Assembly (NCBI GenBank): GCA_965220235.1
Contig: OZ244815.1
Span: forward strand, 372,001-436,000
Direction of reading: 5' to 3'
Origin: Bin55 sp965220235
GTDB taxonomy: Bacteria > Pseudomonadota > Gammaproteobacteria > Pseudomonadales > Azotimanducaceae
DNA length: 64,000 nucleotides
The notes beneath the pieces are model-generated. The model searched no databases. It saw nothing but the letters and a program-made list of their open reading frames with translations, and was not told the origin of the DNA. Below are positions 1-7,182 of this stretch, piece by piece (within the stretch, counting starts at the first letter, position 1; each line of letters opens with the position of its first letter). The translations under genes were made by a program, and so were the position numbers.

Positions 1-261
1 CATCACGAAAGTGTCAAGCACAGTGTAGGTGAATATGTACGTGAACAAGCGCACACGAATGGCGTGGAATCGTTTTGGGCGTTGCTCAAGCGTGGCTATC
101 AGGGAACGTACCATCAAATGAGTGTGAAGCATCTAAACCGCTACGTTCACGAGTTTTCAGGACGGCACAATGACCGACCTTCCGACACGATTGACCAAAT
201 GGGTTCAGTCGCATCGAACCTAGACGGTAAGCGGTTGCCCTATCAATCGCTCGTGAAGTGA
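1..261 (+). CDS. IS1595-family (ISXO2-like) transposase, C-terminal part
   Basis: The reading frame is open from base 1, so the gene begins left of the window and only its last 86 residues are seen. They match the end of the ISXO2-like transposase domain: an Asn (TNGVESFW) followed by KRG, then GTYH, KHLNRY and a final EF..RHN. IS1595 transposases use a DDN(E)K active site, and the Asn and Lys seen here would be its last two members. The stop TGA overlaps the GTG start of the methyltransferase that follows, so the two are probably translated as a unit. Whether the element is still mobile cannot be judged without its left end. Confidence 0.85.
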   Translation, partial: HHESVKHSVGEYVREQAHTNGVESFWALLKRGYQGTYHQMSVKHLNRYVHEFSGRHNDRPSDTIDQMGSVASNLDGKRLPYQSLVK

Positions 262-1181
262 GTCGCAAGCGACGTAACGGACAGTTCTTTACCCACCAAA
301 ACCCATTCGGACACAAGGCGTTTAAGTGGTGGGTAGAGCAATGCGAGTTACCCGATCAAGAGATACTAGAGCCGTTCGCTGGTGCTAATGGACTAATCAC
401 CCACCTAGAGAACATGGACTACTGCAATGCGTCCGTGTCCTACGACATCGAGCCACAGAACGATCGTGTAGCCGTTCGAGACACACTAGCGGATTTCCCT
501 ACTGGTTTCGATGTATGCGTTACCAATCCACCGTGGCTTGCTCGAAACAGTGCCACAGTGCGAGGCTACGACTTCCCTGTATGCGACCATGACAACCTCT
601 ACAAGTTTGCGTTGCAGAAGTGTTTGGAGAATTGCGGTTGGGTAGCTGCACTCATACCGGAGTCGTTTATCCGTGCTGGACTCTATCAAGATCGACTAGC
701 GGAGTTCATATCCATACCGCACAAGTTGTTTAGCGACACGGGACACCCAGTAGGACTAGCGTTATTCACACCCGATCCAATCGAGGACGTGCAAGTTTGG
801 CTCGGTGCTGATCGCATCGGTTGGCTATCTGATATGGAGTCGAATCGTCCTACTCCACTCGACAATGGACCAGACGTTGTGTTTAACGACGCTCACGGTA
901 ATGTAGGTCTTATCGCACTAGACAACACACGTGAAGCGTCTATACGCTTCTGCGACGTGAGGGAACTAGACGACTACGAGGTTAAGCAAACAGGTCGTCA
1001 TATCACGAAGCTAGGCGTGTCTGGGTTCGTCAAAATCAGGACGTGGAACAAGTACCTATGTGACTTTCGAGAAGCAACTAAGGACATGCTTCTGACGTGC
1101 TACAAGGGCATCCGAAAGGACGGTATGTATCGCCGTCGCTTAGATTGGGAGATTGCACGGGGAATTATCCACCATGCATGA
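258..1181 (+). CDS. Adenine-specific DNA methyltransferase
   Basis: A 307-residue protein with the layout of a stand-alone N6-adenine methyltransferase. Residues 8-12 read GQFFT, typical of the start of such enzymes. EPFAGANG at 38-45 is the S-adenosylmethionine-binding motif, SYDIEP at 61-66 is the acidic loop, and NPPW at 90-93 is the catalytic motif. It should methylate adenine in a specific DNA sequence. The GTG start lies inside the stop of the transposase gene, and the end overlaps the start of the next gene by 8 bases, so the product is probably made with its neighbours. No separate specificity domain is obvious. The C-terminal 120 residues probably provide target recognition. Confidence 0.8.
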   Translation: MSRKRRNGQFFTHQNPFGHKAFKWWVEQCELPDQEILEPFAGANGLITHLENMDYCNASVSYDIEPQNDRVAVRDTLADFPTGFDVCVTNPPWLARNSATVRGYDFPVCDHDNLYKFALQKCLENCGWVAALIPESFIRAGLYQDRLAEFISIPHKLFSDTGHPVGLALFTPDPIEDVQVWLGADRIGWLSDMESNRPTPLDNGPDVVFNDAHGNVGLIALDNTREASIRFCDVRELDDYEVKQTGRHITKLGVSGFVKIRTWNKYLCDFREATKDMLLTCYKGIRKDGMYRRRLDWEIARGIIHHA

Positions 1182-1830
1182 GCCACCCGACTACGACGCG
1201 ATAGAACGTGAGATTGCCAAATCTGGTATGGAACAGGTCGTAGATCGACTTGACGCGAATGACGAGTATCTTCGTAAACGGATCGAGTGGTTTGTAGATC
1301 GGTTCGGATTTCAACCCGAAGCGGTCAAGGACAAAATCCGAGAGGATCGGATGTTCTCCGCTCACTTTGCTAAAGACCCAAGACGGACAGGTTTTCACGA
1401 GAAAGTCGCTGCGTGCTGGTTGAAGCAGTTCAGCAACATCATTGCCGAGTTTGAGACACTACCTAAAAGCGGTAAGAATGCTTGGTACGTTAATGGCGAC
1501 GGATTGATGCAACAGAACGTCAAACCGAAGCCGTCGAAGTCGCTTGACTTCCGATGGATTAGTGGGCGATACACGATATTTGGTACACATAAATACACCC
1601 GCGAAGGCGGAGGCAATCAGGACAGTCAGTTTGACGAAGTTAAGCTGACGTTAAGACACTTCCAACAAGGTGCGGTTGATGACTGCACCATCTTGCTAGC
1701 CATCGTAGACGGACCGTACTACACACGAGAGAAGCTAGCTGAACTGAATCGGTTTGAGCGGACGAATCCACCATACTCTAAAGCCATGCATATTCAGTTC
1801 GTTCCCGAGTACTTGGAGCAACGGCTATGA
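1174..1830 (+). CDS. Probable type II restriction endonuclease
   Basis: A 218-residue protein that begins inside the end of the methyltransferase gene. I chose ATG 1174 over the in-frame TTG at 1153. Its second half contains SKSLDFRW and then HKYTREGGGNQDSQFDEV, a Lys- and acid-rich stretch of the sort that forms metal-dependent nuclease sites, followed by a hydrophobic strand (LLAIVDGPYY). I infer that it is the restriction partner because of its position and this motif. I do not recognise a named restriction-enzyme family with certainty. It overlaps the next small gene by ATGA. It could alternatively be an accessory protein of the element. Confidence 0.55.
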   Translation: MHEPPDYDAIEREIAKSGMEQVVDRLDANDEYLRKRIEWFVDRFGFQPEAVKDKIREDRMFSAHFAKDPRRTGFHEKVAACWLKQFSNIIAEFETLPKSGKNAWYVNGDGLMQQNVKPKPSKSLDFRWISGRYTIFGTHKYTREGGGNQDSQFDEVKLTLRHFQQGAVDDCTILLAIVDGPYYTREKLAELNRFERTNPPYSKAMHIQFVPEYLEQRL

Positions 1831-1976
1831 CACGCACGAAGGACGACATCCAACCGATTGACGACACACCCGAAAACGTCGCTAAGGCAATCATGCGAGG
1901 ACGACCAAAGCCAAAGAAGGAATGGCGTTACCTCAAGCGTATCCGTCAGAGATACGGCAAGCGTAAGACCACCTAG
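1827..1976 (+). CDS. Small basic protein, third gene of the modification operon
   Basis: A 49-residue ORF whose ATG overlaps the stop of the restriction-enzyme gene as ATGA, the usual sign of coupled translation. The N-terminal half is acidic (DDIQPIDDTPEN). The C-terminal half is strongly basic (RPKPKKEWRYLKRIRQRYG), suggesting nucleic-acid binding. No family is recognised. A role as a control protein is possible but has no direct support. Confidence 0.45.
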   Translation: MTRTKDDIQPIDDTPENVAKAIMRGRPKPKKEWRYLKRIRQRYGKRKTT

Positions 1977-2019
1977 AACCTAAAACCAGCAAGCAACCTA
2001 GAAGGGAGATGAAATCGCG

Positions 2020-2145
2020 ATGTGTAACAAGGTATGTAATTCCCCTAATTTTGGAGAGCTCGGATGGCTGGTCAACCTTTATGAGCCGCTGACGTATAGG
2101 GACCTGACGTCATTAGAGATCAATTTAAGGCCAAATAAAACATAA
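2020..2145 (+). CDS. Possible 41-residue protein
   Basis: A short ORF beginning ATGTGTAACAAG, preceded by GAAGGGA about 12 bases upstream. It lies between the modification operon and hipBA and has no recognisable family. It contains two Cys near the N-terminus. Because the start-site spacing is long and the reading frame short, it may be chance. The rest of the 1977-2201 stretch is AT-rich and holds the hipBA control region. Confidence 0.2.
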   Translation: MCNKVCNSPNFGELGWLVNLYEPLTYRDLTSLEINLRPNKT

Positions 2146-2201
2146 TATATAGGTCATTAAAGTCATATAATAATCGATATAGATTATATATATAGGATCA
2201 T
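2144..2201 (+). promoter_or_regulatory. AT-rich hipBA control region with repeated TATATAGG blocks
   Basis: Just before hipB lie two similar blocks, ATATATAGGTCAT (2145-2156 area) and ATATATAGGATCAT (ending 2201), about 43 bases apart. HipB-type regulators repress their own operon through repeated operators, so these are candidate HipB sites overlapping the promoter. The second block runs into the hipB start codon. Confidence 0.35.
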
Positions 2202-2558
2202 ATGAAGCACCTTACACCAGGAGCGACTAGAGCAGTCGGGACGTTAGGGAGTGCTTTAAAAACGGCGCGGTTACGCCGTCGACTGTCACAAAAAGACATG
2301 GCAGAGGTCATGGGCGTTTCCCTAGGCACGGTTCAGAGGATCGAACGTGGCGACCCAGGCGTTGCTATTGGCAACATCGCTATGGCATTCCTGTGTCTAA
2401 ACTGTTTGGACAAACTCGCTAACGTGTTAGATCCAACAGCTGATGAAGTAGGCGCTGCTGCTGACTCTCTTCGCCTTCCGAAAAGAGTGAGATCCACTAG
2501 CATCAAACGGAACCCAGGTAATCGAGATACCTCCACATCGGATCCCATCGCGTTCTAA
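2202..2558 (+). CDS. hipB: HipB-like Xre-family antitoxin
   Basis: A 118-residue protein with an Xre helix-turn-helix at about residues 16-50 (RLRRRLSQKDMAEVMGVS then TVQRIERGD). The C-terminal tail is basic and probably flexible. It would bind DNA as a dimer, repress the operon and neutralise the HipA kinase encoded next. The stop TAA shares one base with the hipA start (TAATG), so the proteins should be made in linked amounts. The assignment rests on the helix-turn-helix plus the adjacent hipA. Confidence 0.85.
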   Translation: MKHLTPGATRAVGTLGSALKTARLRRRLSQKDMAEVMGVSLGTVQRIERGDPGVAIGNIAMAFLCLNCLDKLANVLDPTADEVGAAADSLRLPKRVRSTSIKRNPGNRDTSTSDPIAF

Positions 2559-3799
2559 TGGACGGTACGAGAAGAATCAATGTGGTTCTAGGGAATGACG
2601 AACTCCTTGTTGGGGAGCTCATATTTGAATCCAATCGGGGTCGGCAGCATTCCGTGTTTCGTTATCACGAAGACTGGCTTGAAAACCCTCTAGGTTTCGC
2701 ATTGAGCCCATCCATGCCTTTGCGAACGGGAGGGATACCGTTCTCCGGAGATGGCGCAGCTTCACTCCCCGAACCCGTTGCAGATACTGCACCGGACAAC
2801 TGGGGGAGAAGCATCATCCAAGCATACCTCGGACGAGGTGCGACCGAACTCGAGATACTCCTTTCTGTTGACGACGAAACGCGAAGTGGCGCATTGCGGT
2901 ACGCCGATGAACAAGGCAAGATCCAATCCACGGACACGCCCCCTGTACCTAGGCTACCTACGCTCGTCGATCTGAGGCGATTGAACCAAAGGTTCGAGCG
3001 AGGAGAAGGCAATCTCACCCAAATTGCACGTGAGTTAAGAGGCACGGGAGATAGTCTTGGTGGCGCACGTCCAAAATCTGCAATTTATGACGGCGATGTC
3101 CTTGCAATCGCGAAATACACATCCGAGCGAGACACGATGCCGGTAGAGCAGATGGAGGTCGCAACGCTAAACCTCGCGCATGCGTGCGGGTTAAGGGCAT
3201 CAAAAGCGCGGGTCGAACTACTAGATTCACCGTATCCGGTTGCCATCATTCAGCGATTTGACCGAACGGAGAATGGCCGCATACATTTTGTCTCTGGTCG
3301 CAGCTTTCTAAATCTGCGTGGTTCAAACGCCCCGGTGTACTACACAGATGTGGCAGAAGTGATGCGTGGGAACTGTGGGAACGGTAAGCAGACCTTGACG
3401 GAAATCAGAGAGCTCTACCGGAGAGTCATTTTTATGATTTTGGTATCCAATACCGACGACCACATGAAGAATCATGGGTTTCTATATGCTGGAAACGATC
3501 GGTGGGTCCTATCTCCAGCTTTCGACATTAATCCTCAACCCTACCGACAAGCACAACTGAAGACAGGTATCAGCGAACTTAGTGGGTCTGAACCATCAAT
3601 CGAGGCTCTCATTGAGGCTGCGCCGCTATTTGAGATCGATGAAACTGATGCGGCTCGAATGGTGTTCGACATGGCTTCGATCATAGAGAAGAAGTGGAAA
3701 GGATTCGGTAAAGAAGCGGGTATGTCCCCACCGGCGATCAATCAATACGATCTGGCTTTCAATCATCGTGAGATGGCAATCGCATTGGCTGTGGTTTAG
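2558..3799 (+). CDS. hipA: HipA-family serine/threonine kinase toxin
   Basis: A 413-residue HipA-like kinase of normal family length. Visible landmarks are the Gly-rich loop GTGDSLGGARPKS (162-174), the catalytic segment NTDDHMKNHG (298-307) with its Asp and Asn, and the metal-binding segment PAFDINP (320-326). HipA kinases phosphorylate aminoacyl-tRNA synthetases such as GltX and thereby arrest growth. All the key residues appear present, so this copy is probably active. It is coupled to hipB upstream. A small stem-loop (CTATC/GATAG, near 3814-3827) follows the gene, but I do not call it a terminator. Confidence 0.88.
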   Translation: MDGTRRINVVLGNDELLVGELIFESNRGRQHSVFRYHEDWLENPLGFALSPSMPLRTGGIPFSGDGAASLPEPVADTAPDNWGRSIIQAYLGRGATELEILLSVDDETRSGALRYADEQGKIQSTDTPPVPRLPTLVDLRRLNQRFERGEGNLTQIARELRGTGDSLGGARPKSAIYDGDVLAIAKYTSERDTMPVEQMEVATLNLAHACGLRASKARVELLDSPYPVAIIQRFDRTENGRIHFVSGRSFLNLRGSNAPVYYTDVAEVMRGNCGNGKQTLTEIRELYRRVIFMILVSNTDDHMKNHGFLYAGNDRWVLSPAFDINPQPYRQAQLKTGISELSGSEPSIEALIEAAPLFEIDETDAARMVFDMASIIEKKWKGFGKEAGMSPPAINQYDLAFNHREMAIALAVV

Positions 3800-3982
3800 G
3801 CAAAGAATCCTCCTATCGCGGGATAGCGCTCTCCACGCGAGGGAGCGATCAATTCGGTGAATACTCACTAGGATTGGAGGTGATCGACGCAGCGCTGCAC
3901 TTCGTCATTGAGTTAACACTTCGTAAGCGGAAGTAGCTTTGACGCCTAGTTGCGTGATTCCCTTCGAATAGATGGATTGTGA

Positions 3983-4477
3983 CTAGAGCAGTTCGGCAAA
4001 CGAATTGAAATTGAGTTTGAAGCGATGTTCATTCTCCCATTGCGCTTTGATGATATCGCACTCAGCAACGGTGATTAACTGTTCTTCAACAGCTAATACC
4101 ATGAGCTCTGGCGTCCCGATGATGGTCAGTGTTGGTTCGAAATTCAACGCTTCCCGGCGCGCTCGAATGTCATCGAGAGCTAGATCATGCCCACGGTTGA
4201 TCGCTACCGCAATTGCCGAACATTCGCCAGCACCAAGTCGACCAGAGTCCGAAAACGTAGCAAACAATGAGAGCTCATTCGGCTCGTTTACAACCAATTC
4301 GACCAGGGTTCCGCTGTTTAGCGACGCAGTAAAACGGCGTTTTTGATCTTGGTAGTGATCAGAAATTTCTACCGAGACGTGTGAGGTCACAGCAAAATCG
4401 CACGATAGCTTCGCGAGCAAGTTCATTCGATCTACTCGAAGGAAATTGATCAGCACAGACGAATCGAGGACGACCAC
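3983..4477 (-). CDS. PIN-domain ribonuclease, probable toxin
   Basis: A 164-residue PIN-like protein. VVLDSSVLINF at the N-terminus supplies the first acidic residue of the active site. Central GAGECSAIA and later LALDDIRAR supply the further acids expected of this fold. The start is GTG 4477, because no ATG precedes it in frame. It lies 32 bases downstream of the Xre-ImmA/IrrE gene on the same strand and is probably co-transcribed. Pairs of an Xre-COG2856 protein and a PIN protein have been proposed as toxin-antitoxin modules, so I read this as the toxin half. Its RNA target is unknown. Confidence 0.75.
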   Translation of the reverse strand: MVVLDSSVLINFLRVDRMNLLAKLSCDFAVTSHVSVEISDHYQDQKRRFTASLNSGTLVELVVNEPNELSLFATFSDSGRLGAGECSAIAVAINRGHDLALDDIRARREALNFEPTLTIIGTPELMVLAVEEQLITVAECDIIKAQWENEHRFKLNFNSFAELL

Positions 4478-4509
4478 AGAGGTATGTCGTAGGGTTTGGT
4501 CGTGAAGGT

Positions 4510-5748
4510 CTACGCATTTCGCGCAGCATCGGCCAATCTAACTAGGACCTGACCGGAAACGCCTAACATTTTGGCAAGCTCCAACAGGCGACCGCGAGAG
4601 ATTAACTCTCTTCGATATCCCTCGATAGCCAAGTGGGTAACTTCCCTTTGAATTTCAAGATCGCCTCGACGTATTTGTTCAGTTTCTTCTAGATCTTCCA
4701 ACATTTTGAGTTCCTTCAGGTACTCGAGACCGTATCGTTCTTGGTCAAGAAGATGAGCTGATTCGGGGGAACTGATATATCGTAGACCTTTCAGTCTAAA
4801 AAGGGCGACCGGATAACTAACACCATAGTAGTAAGCGAGTGTGGCGACGTCTTTGTGGTTGATTTGTTGTGAGCCAGATGGGTTGCGGATCTCGCAATCG
4901 ATCTGAGCTTCTCCAGCTACATCAAACACAGATTGTTCGTGACGAGTCGAAAATCCCTTGTTGCACCTTTGAAGTACCTCAAATACGCCGGTTTTAGGCA
5001 TCAGAAAGGATGCTGCAAATGCATTTGCCCGACACTCAGTTAGTTCCACTGAATTCTGCTTGCTAGAAACCCTTATCTCGTAATTAGGGTCCAGTAGCGA
5101 ATGCGCATATTCATGCGCAATCGAAAAGCGCATGCGGGATCTGACATGACTTGAGTTAGCCAGCATGAGCACGTCGATGTCAGGGTGGCGAACGAACATA
5201 CCGGACACTTCGTCGGGTAGTTTGACGCTAGAAACCCATATTCCCTGTTGTGCGACAAGGCTTGAGATGTCGACGATGGGCGCATGACCGAAACCGATCC
5301 GTCGACGTTCTTGCTCGGCGACATTTTCGGCTTGTAGTACAGCTTCACCAATACTTCGCGGATTGGAAATGTCGTAGCTAGGCGGACTCAGACGATCCTT
5401 TGCCATGACTAGACGTTTCAAACGTACACCTTCAATGCAGAGTTTCAAGCAGTCTTCAAGCTGAGTTTGAGCTTTGCTGTTTTCGCGAAGCTCAGGTGCG
5501 TAGAGCTCTACAGCTGCGAATACGTTTTGGCTCTCATGTGGCGTTTTCTCATTTAGGAGATCCTGAATCGAGTGGCGATACAAGTGTGCGAGCTTCGATA
5601 ACTCGAGAGTTGATACTTTGCGATTGCCGTTTTCAATCTGGGTGATTGCAGTTCGAGTCACACCAATCTCGTCCGCTACGACTCTCTGACTTAATCCTCG
5701 CGATTCACGAGCATTGCGTAAGCTATCGCTAAGTCTTGGAGGTTTCAT
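4510..5748 (-). CDS. Xre helix-turn-helix / ImmA-IrrE metallopeptidase protein
   Basis: A 412-residue two-domain regulator. Residues 7-60 form an Xre helix-turn-helix (RGLSQRVVADEIGVTRTAIT). The middle carries HEYAH at 212-216, the zinc-binding HEXXH motif of ImmA/IrrE (COG2856) peptidases, followed by a conserved Glu/Asn-rich stretch and MPKTG. ImmA relatives cleave repressors, so a protein with both parts can sense stress and release repression, possibly of its own operon. It is followed at 32 bases by the PIN gene, supporting an antitoxin role. It is divergent from another Xre-ImmA gene across 5749-5975. Confidence 0.85.
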   Translation of the reverse strand: MKPPRLSDSLRNARESRGLSQRVVADEIGVTRTAITQIENGNRKVSTLELSKLAHLYRHSIQDLLNEKTPHESQNVFAAVELYAPELRENSKAQTQLEDCLKLCIEGVRLKRLVMAKDRLSPPSYDISNPRSIGEAVLQAENVAEQERRRIGFGHAPIVDISSLVAQQGIWVSSVKLPDEVSGMFVRHPDIDVLMLANSSHVRSRMRFSIAHEYAHSLLDPNYEIRVSSKQNSVELTECRANAFAASFLMPKTGVFEVLQRCNKGFSTRHEQSVFDVAGEAQIDCEIRNPSGSQQINHKDVATLAYYYGVSYPVALFRLKGLRYISSPESAHLLDQERYGLEYLKELKMLEDLEETEQIRRGDLEIQREVTHLAIEGYRRELISRGRLLELAKMLGVSGQVLVRLADAARNA

Positions 5749-5975
5749 ATGAGCGATCGCGGATACGTACGACAGAGGAATAGATCAATTCTAATCTGAA
5801 AAACAAACATAAATGCTTATATTTTCCATGAAAGTTCGATTATTAAACTTAGATCATCACATGAGAAGCGCACCGTTCCGCACTGACTCTAATTCACGAG
5901 GTTTCTTGAAATACGTAATGCGCGTTTCATTCTTGCGTCTTACGATTTGTGCGAATTGAGACACTAACCTTTCAA
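5749..5975. promoter_or_regulatory. Divergent control region between two Xre-ImmA/IrrE genes
   Basis: These 227 bases separate two outward-facing Xre-type regulators and must contain both promoters. The centre is AT-rich (around 5805-5860). It contains the short inverted repeat AAGTT-N9-AACTT, a plausible but unproven operator. No RNA gene or ORF is convincing here. Confidence 0.4.
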
Positions 5976-7082
5976 ATGTCTTCTGAATATATTGGCATTC
6001 GTCTAAAAGCACTGCGCGAATCAAAATCGATTTCACAGGAAACTGTTGCAGAAATACTTGGAGTTAAGGACCGCCAAACCATATCCGCGATCGAGACTGG
6101 ACAGAGAAGCATGTCAGTCGACGAATTGCTGCTCGCTGCAGAAAAACTTGACGTCCCGGTGGACTACTTTATGGACCCTTTCAGGCTTGAAGGCGAAGGT
6201 CAATTCTCCTGGCGTTCGAGTGGTGCTGAACTGACCGAGATTCAAAAGTGGGAGGGACAGGTAGGTAGCTGGATCGCGCTGTACCGCGAATTGACTAAGC
6301 AGCTGAACATAAAACGACCATTGCTACGGCATGCGATGAACCTTTCCAAGCGATCGAGCTTTGACGATGCAATAACACTTGGCGAACGCTTTGCGATAGA
6401 GTTTGCATTGGGCGACAACCCCGCAAAACGGCTCAGTGAATTGATGGAAACTCATTTAAACTTTCTGGTGCTTTTCGTAGATATGGGGTCGAATGTCTCC
6501 GGTGCGGCATGTCGTGTTTCAGATCTGAATGTAGTACTCGTGGCGCGTAATGACATCGCAGGTAGTCGTAACTTCACGCTTGCTCGCGAGCTCTTTCATT
6601 TGCTCACATGGGAATCGATCCCACCAAAGTATGTCGAGGATTTGGGTGAAAGTCGAAAAAGCCGAACCGAAGCACTTGGGGATAACTTCGCTGCCGCACT
6701 CCTGATGCCGTCAGACGTACTCCGGCGCTTCGGGCGTTGGAACGATCTATCAACCGAACGACTGATTAACAAGCTAAATTTGATCGCGACGGAGTTGGGG
6801 GTTACTTCCCAAGACCTCAAATCGCGCTTGGTAACCCTTGGTTCAGTGAACCGAAAGATCGCGGACGGTATCCCAGCTCGGGTGCTTTCGAACAACGGTG
6901 GCACAATTGCGGAGATCGAAAAACCGCCTCAGTTTTCTAAGCCGTTCGTGACTGTGGTTGGCGATGCTATCAACAAGGGACATATTTCGGTACGACGAAC
7001 GGCGAAACTACTGCGCACCACGATAGACGATTTGCAAGATCTCTTGGATACGCATGGTGTCGAGTGCATGATCGGACTGTAG
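5976..7082 (+). CDS. Xre / ImmA-IrrE-like protein with degenerate HEXXH
   Basis: A 368-residue protein starting at ATG 5976. A GTG 27 bases upstream is also in frame. Residues 5-66 are an Xre helix-turn-helix (SISQETVAEILGVKDRQTIS). The ImmA/IrrE-like part follows. Where relatives have HELGH, this protein reads RELFH (204-208), so the first zinc-binding His is Arg. ALGDNFAAALLMP downstream is typical of the family. The enzyme may therefore be inactive as a peptidase, leaving a DNA-binding sensor. No toxin gene follows. It faces away from the gene at 4510-5748, which has an intact motif. Confidence 0.8.
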   Translation: MSSEYIGIRLKALRESKSISQETVAEILGVKDRQTISAIETGQRSMSVDELLLAAEKLDVPVDYFMDPFRLEGEGQFSWRSSGAELTEIQKWEGQVGSWIALYRELTKQLNIKRPLLRHAMNLSKRSSFDDAITLGERFAIEFALGDNPAKRLSELMETHLNFLVLFVDMGSNVSGAACRVSDLNVVLVARNDIAGSRNFTLARELFHLLTWESIPPKYVEDLGESRKSRTEALGDNFAAALLMPSDVLRRFGRWNDLSTERLINKLNLIATELGVTSQDLKSRLVTLGSVNRKIADGIPARVLSNNGGTIAEIEKPPQFSKPFVTVVGDAINKGHISVRRTAKLLRTTIDDLQDLLDTHGVECMIGL

Positions 7083-7141
7083 AGTCCAAAAAACGGATTT
7101 TGGGTGATCAGTTATCAAACGATCGTTTTAGTAAAGACCGC

Positions 7142-7159
7142 CGCCCCCAGAGAGGGGCG
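7142..7159. terminator. Stem-loop between converging genes
   Basis: CGCCCC and GGGGCG form a perfect 6-bp stem around a 6-base loop, located between the ends of two converging genes. No T-run follows on either strand, so this is at best a weak or factor-assisted terminator. Confidence 0.3.
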
Positions 7160-7182
7160 ACGCTAACTAGGTATACCCGAAT

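Larger units (their letters stand above)
1..1976 (+). mobile_element. Putative IS1595-type element carrying restriction-modification genes
   Basis: Four genes run head to tail with start/stop overlaps: transposase tail, adenine methyltransferase, probable restriction enzyme and a 49-residue basic protein. Some IS1595-family elements are known to carry passenger genes, so the modification genes may travel with the transposase. I could not see the left terminal repeat (outside the window) and did not find a convincing right terminal repeat between 1977 and 2201. The boundary given is therefore only the end of the last overlapping gene. Confidence 0.4.
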
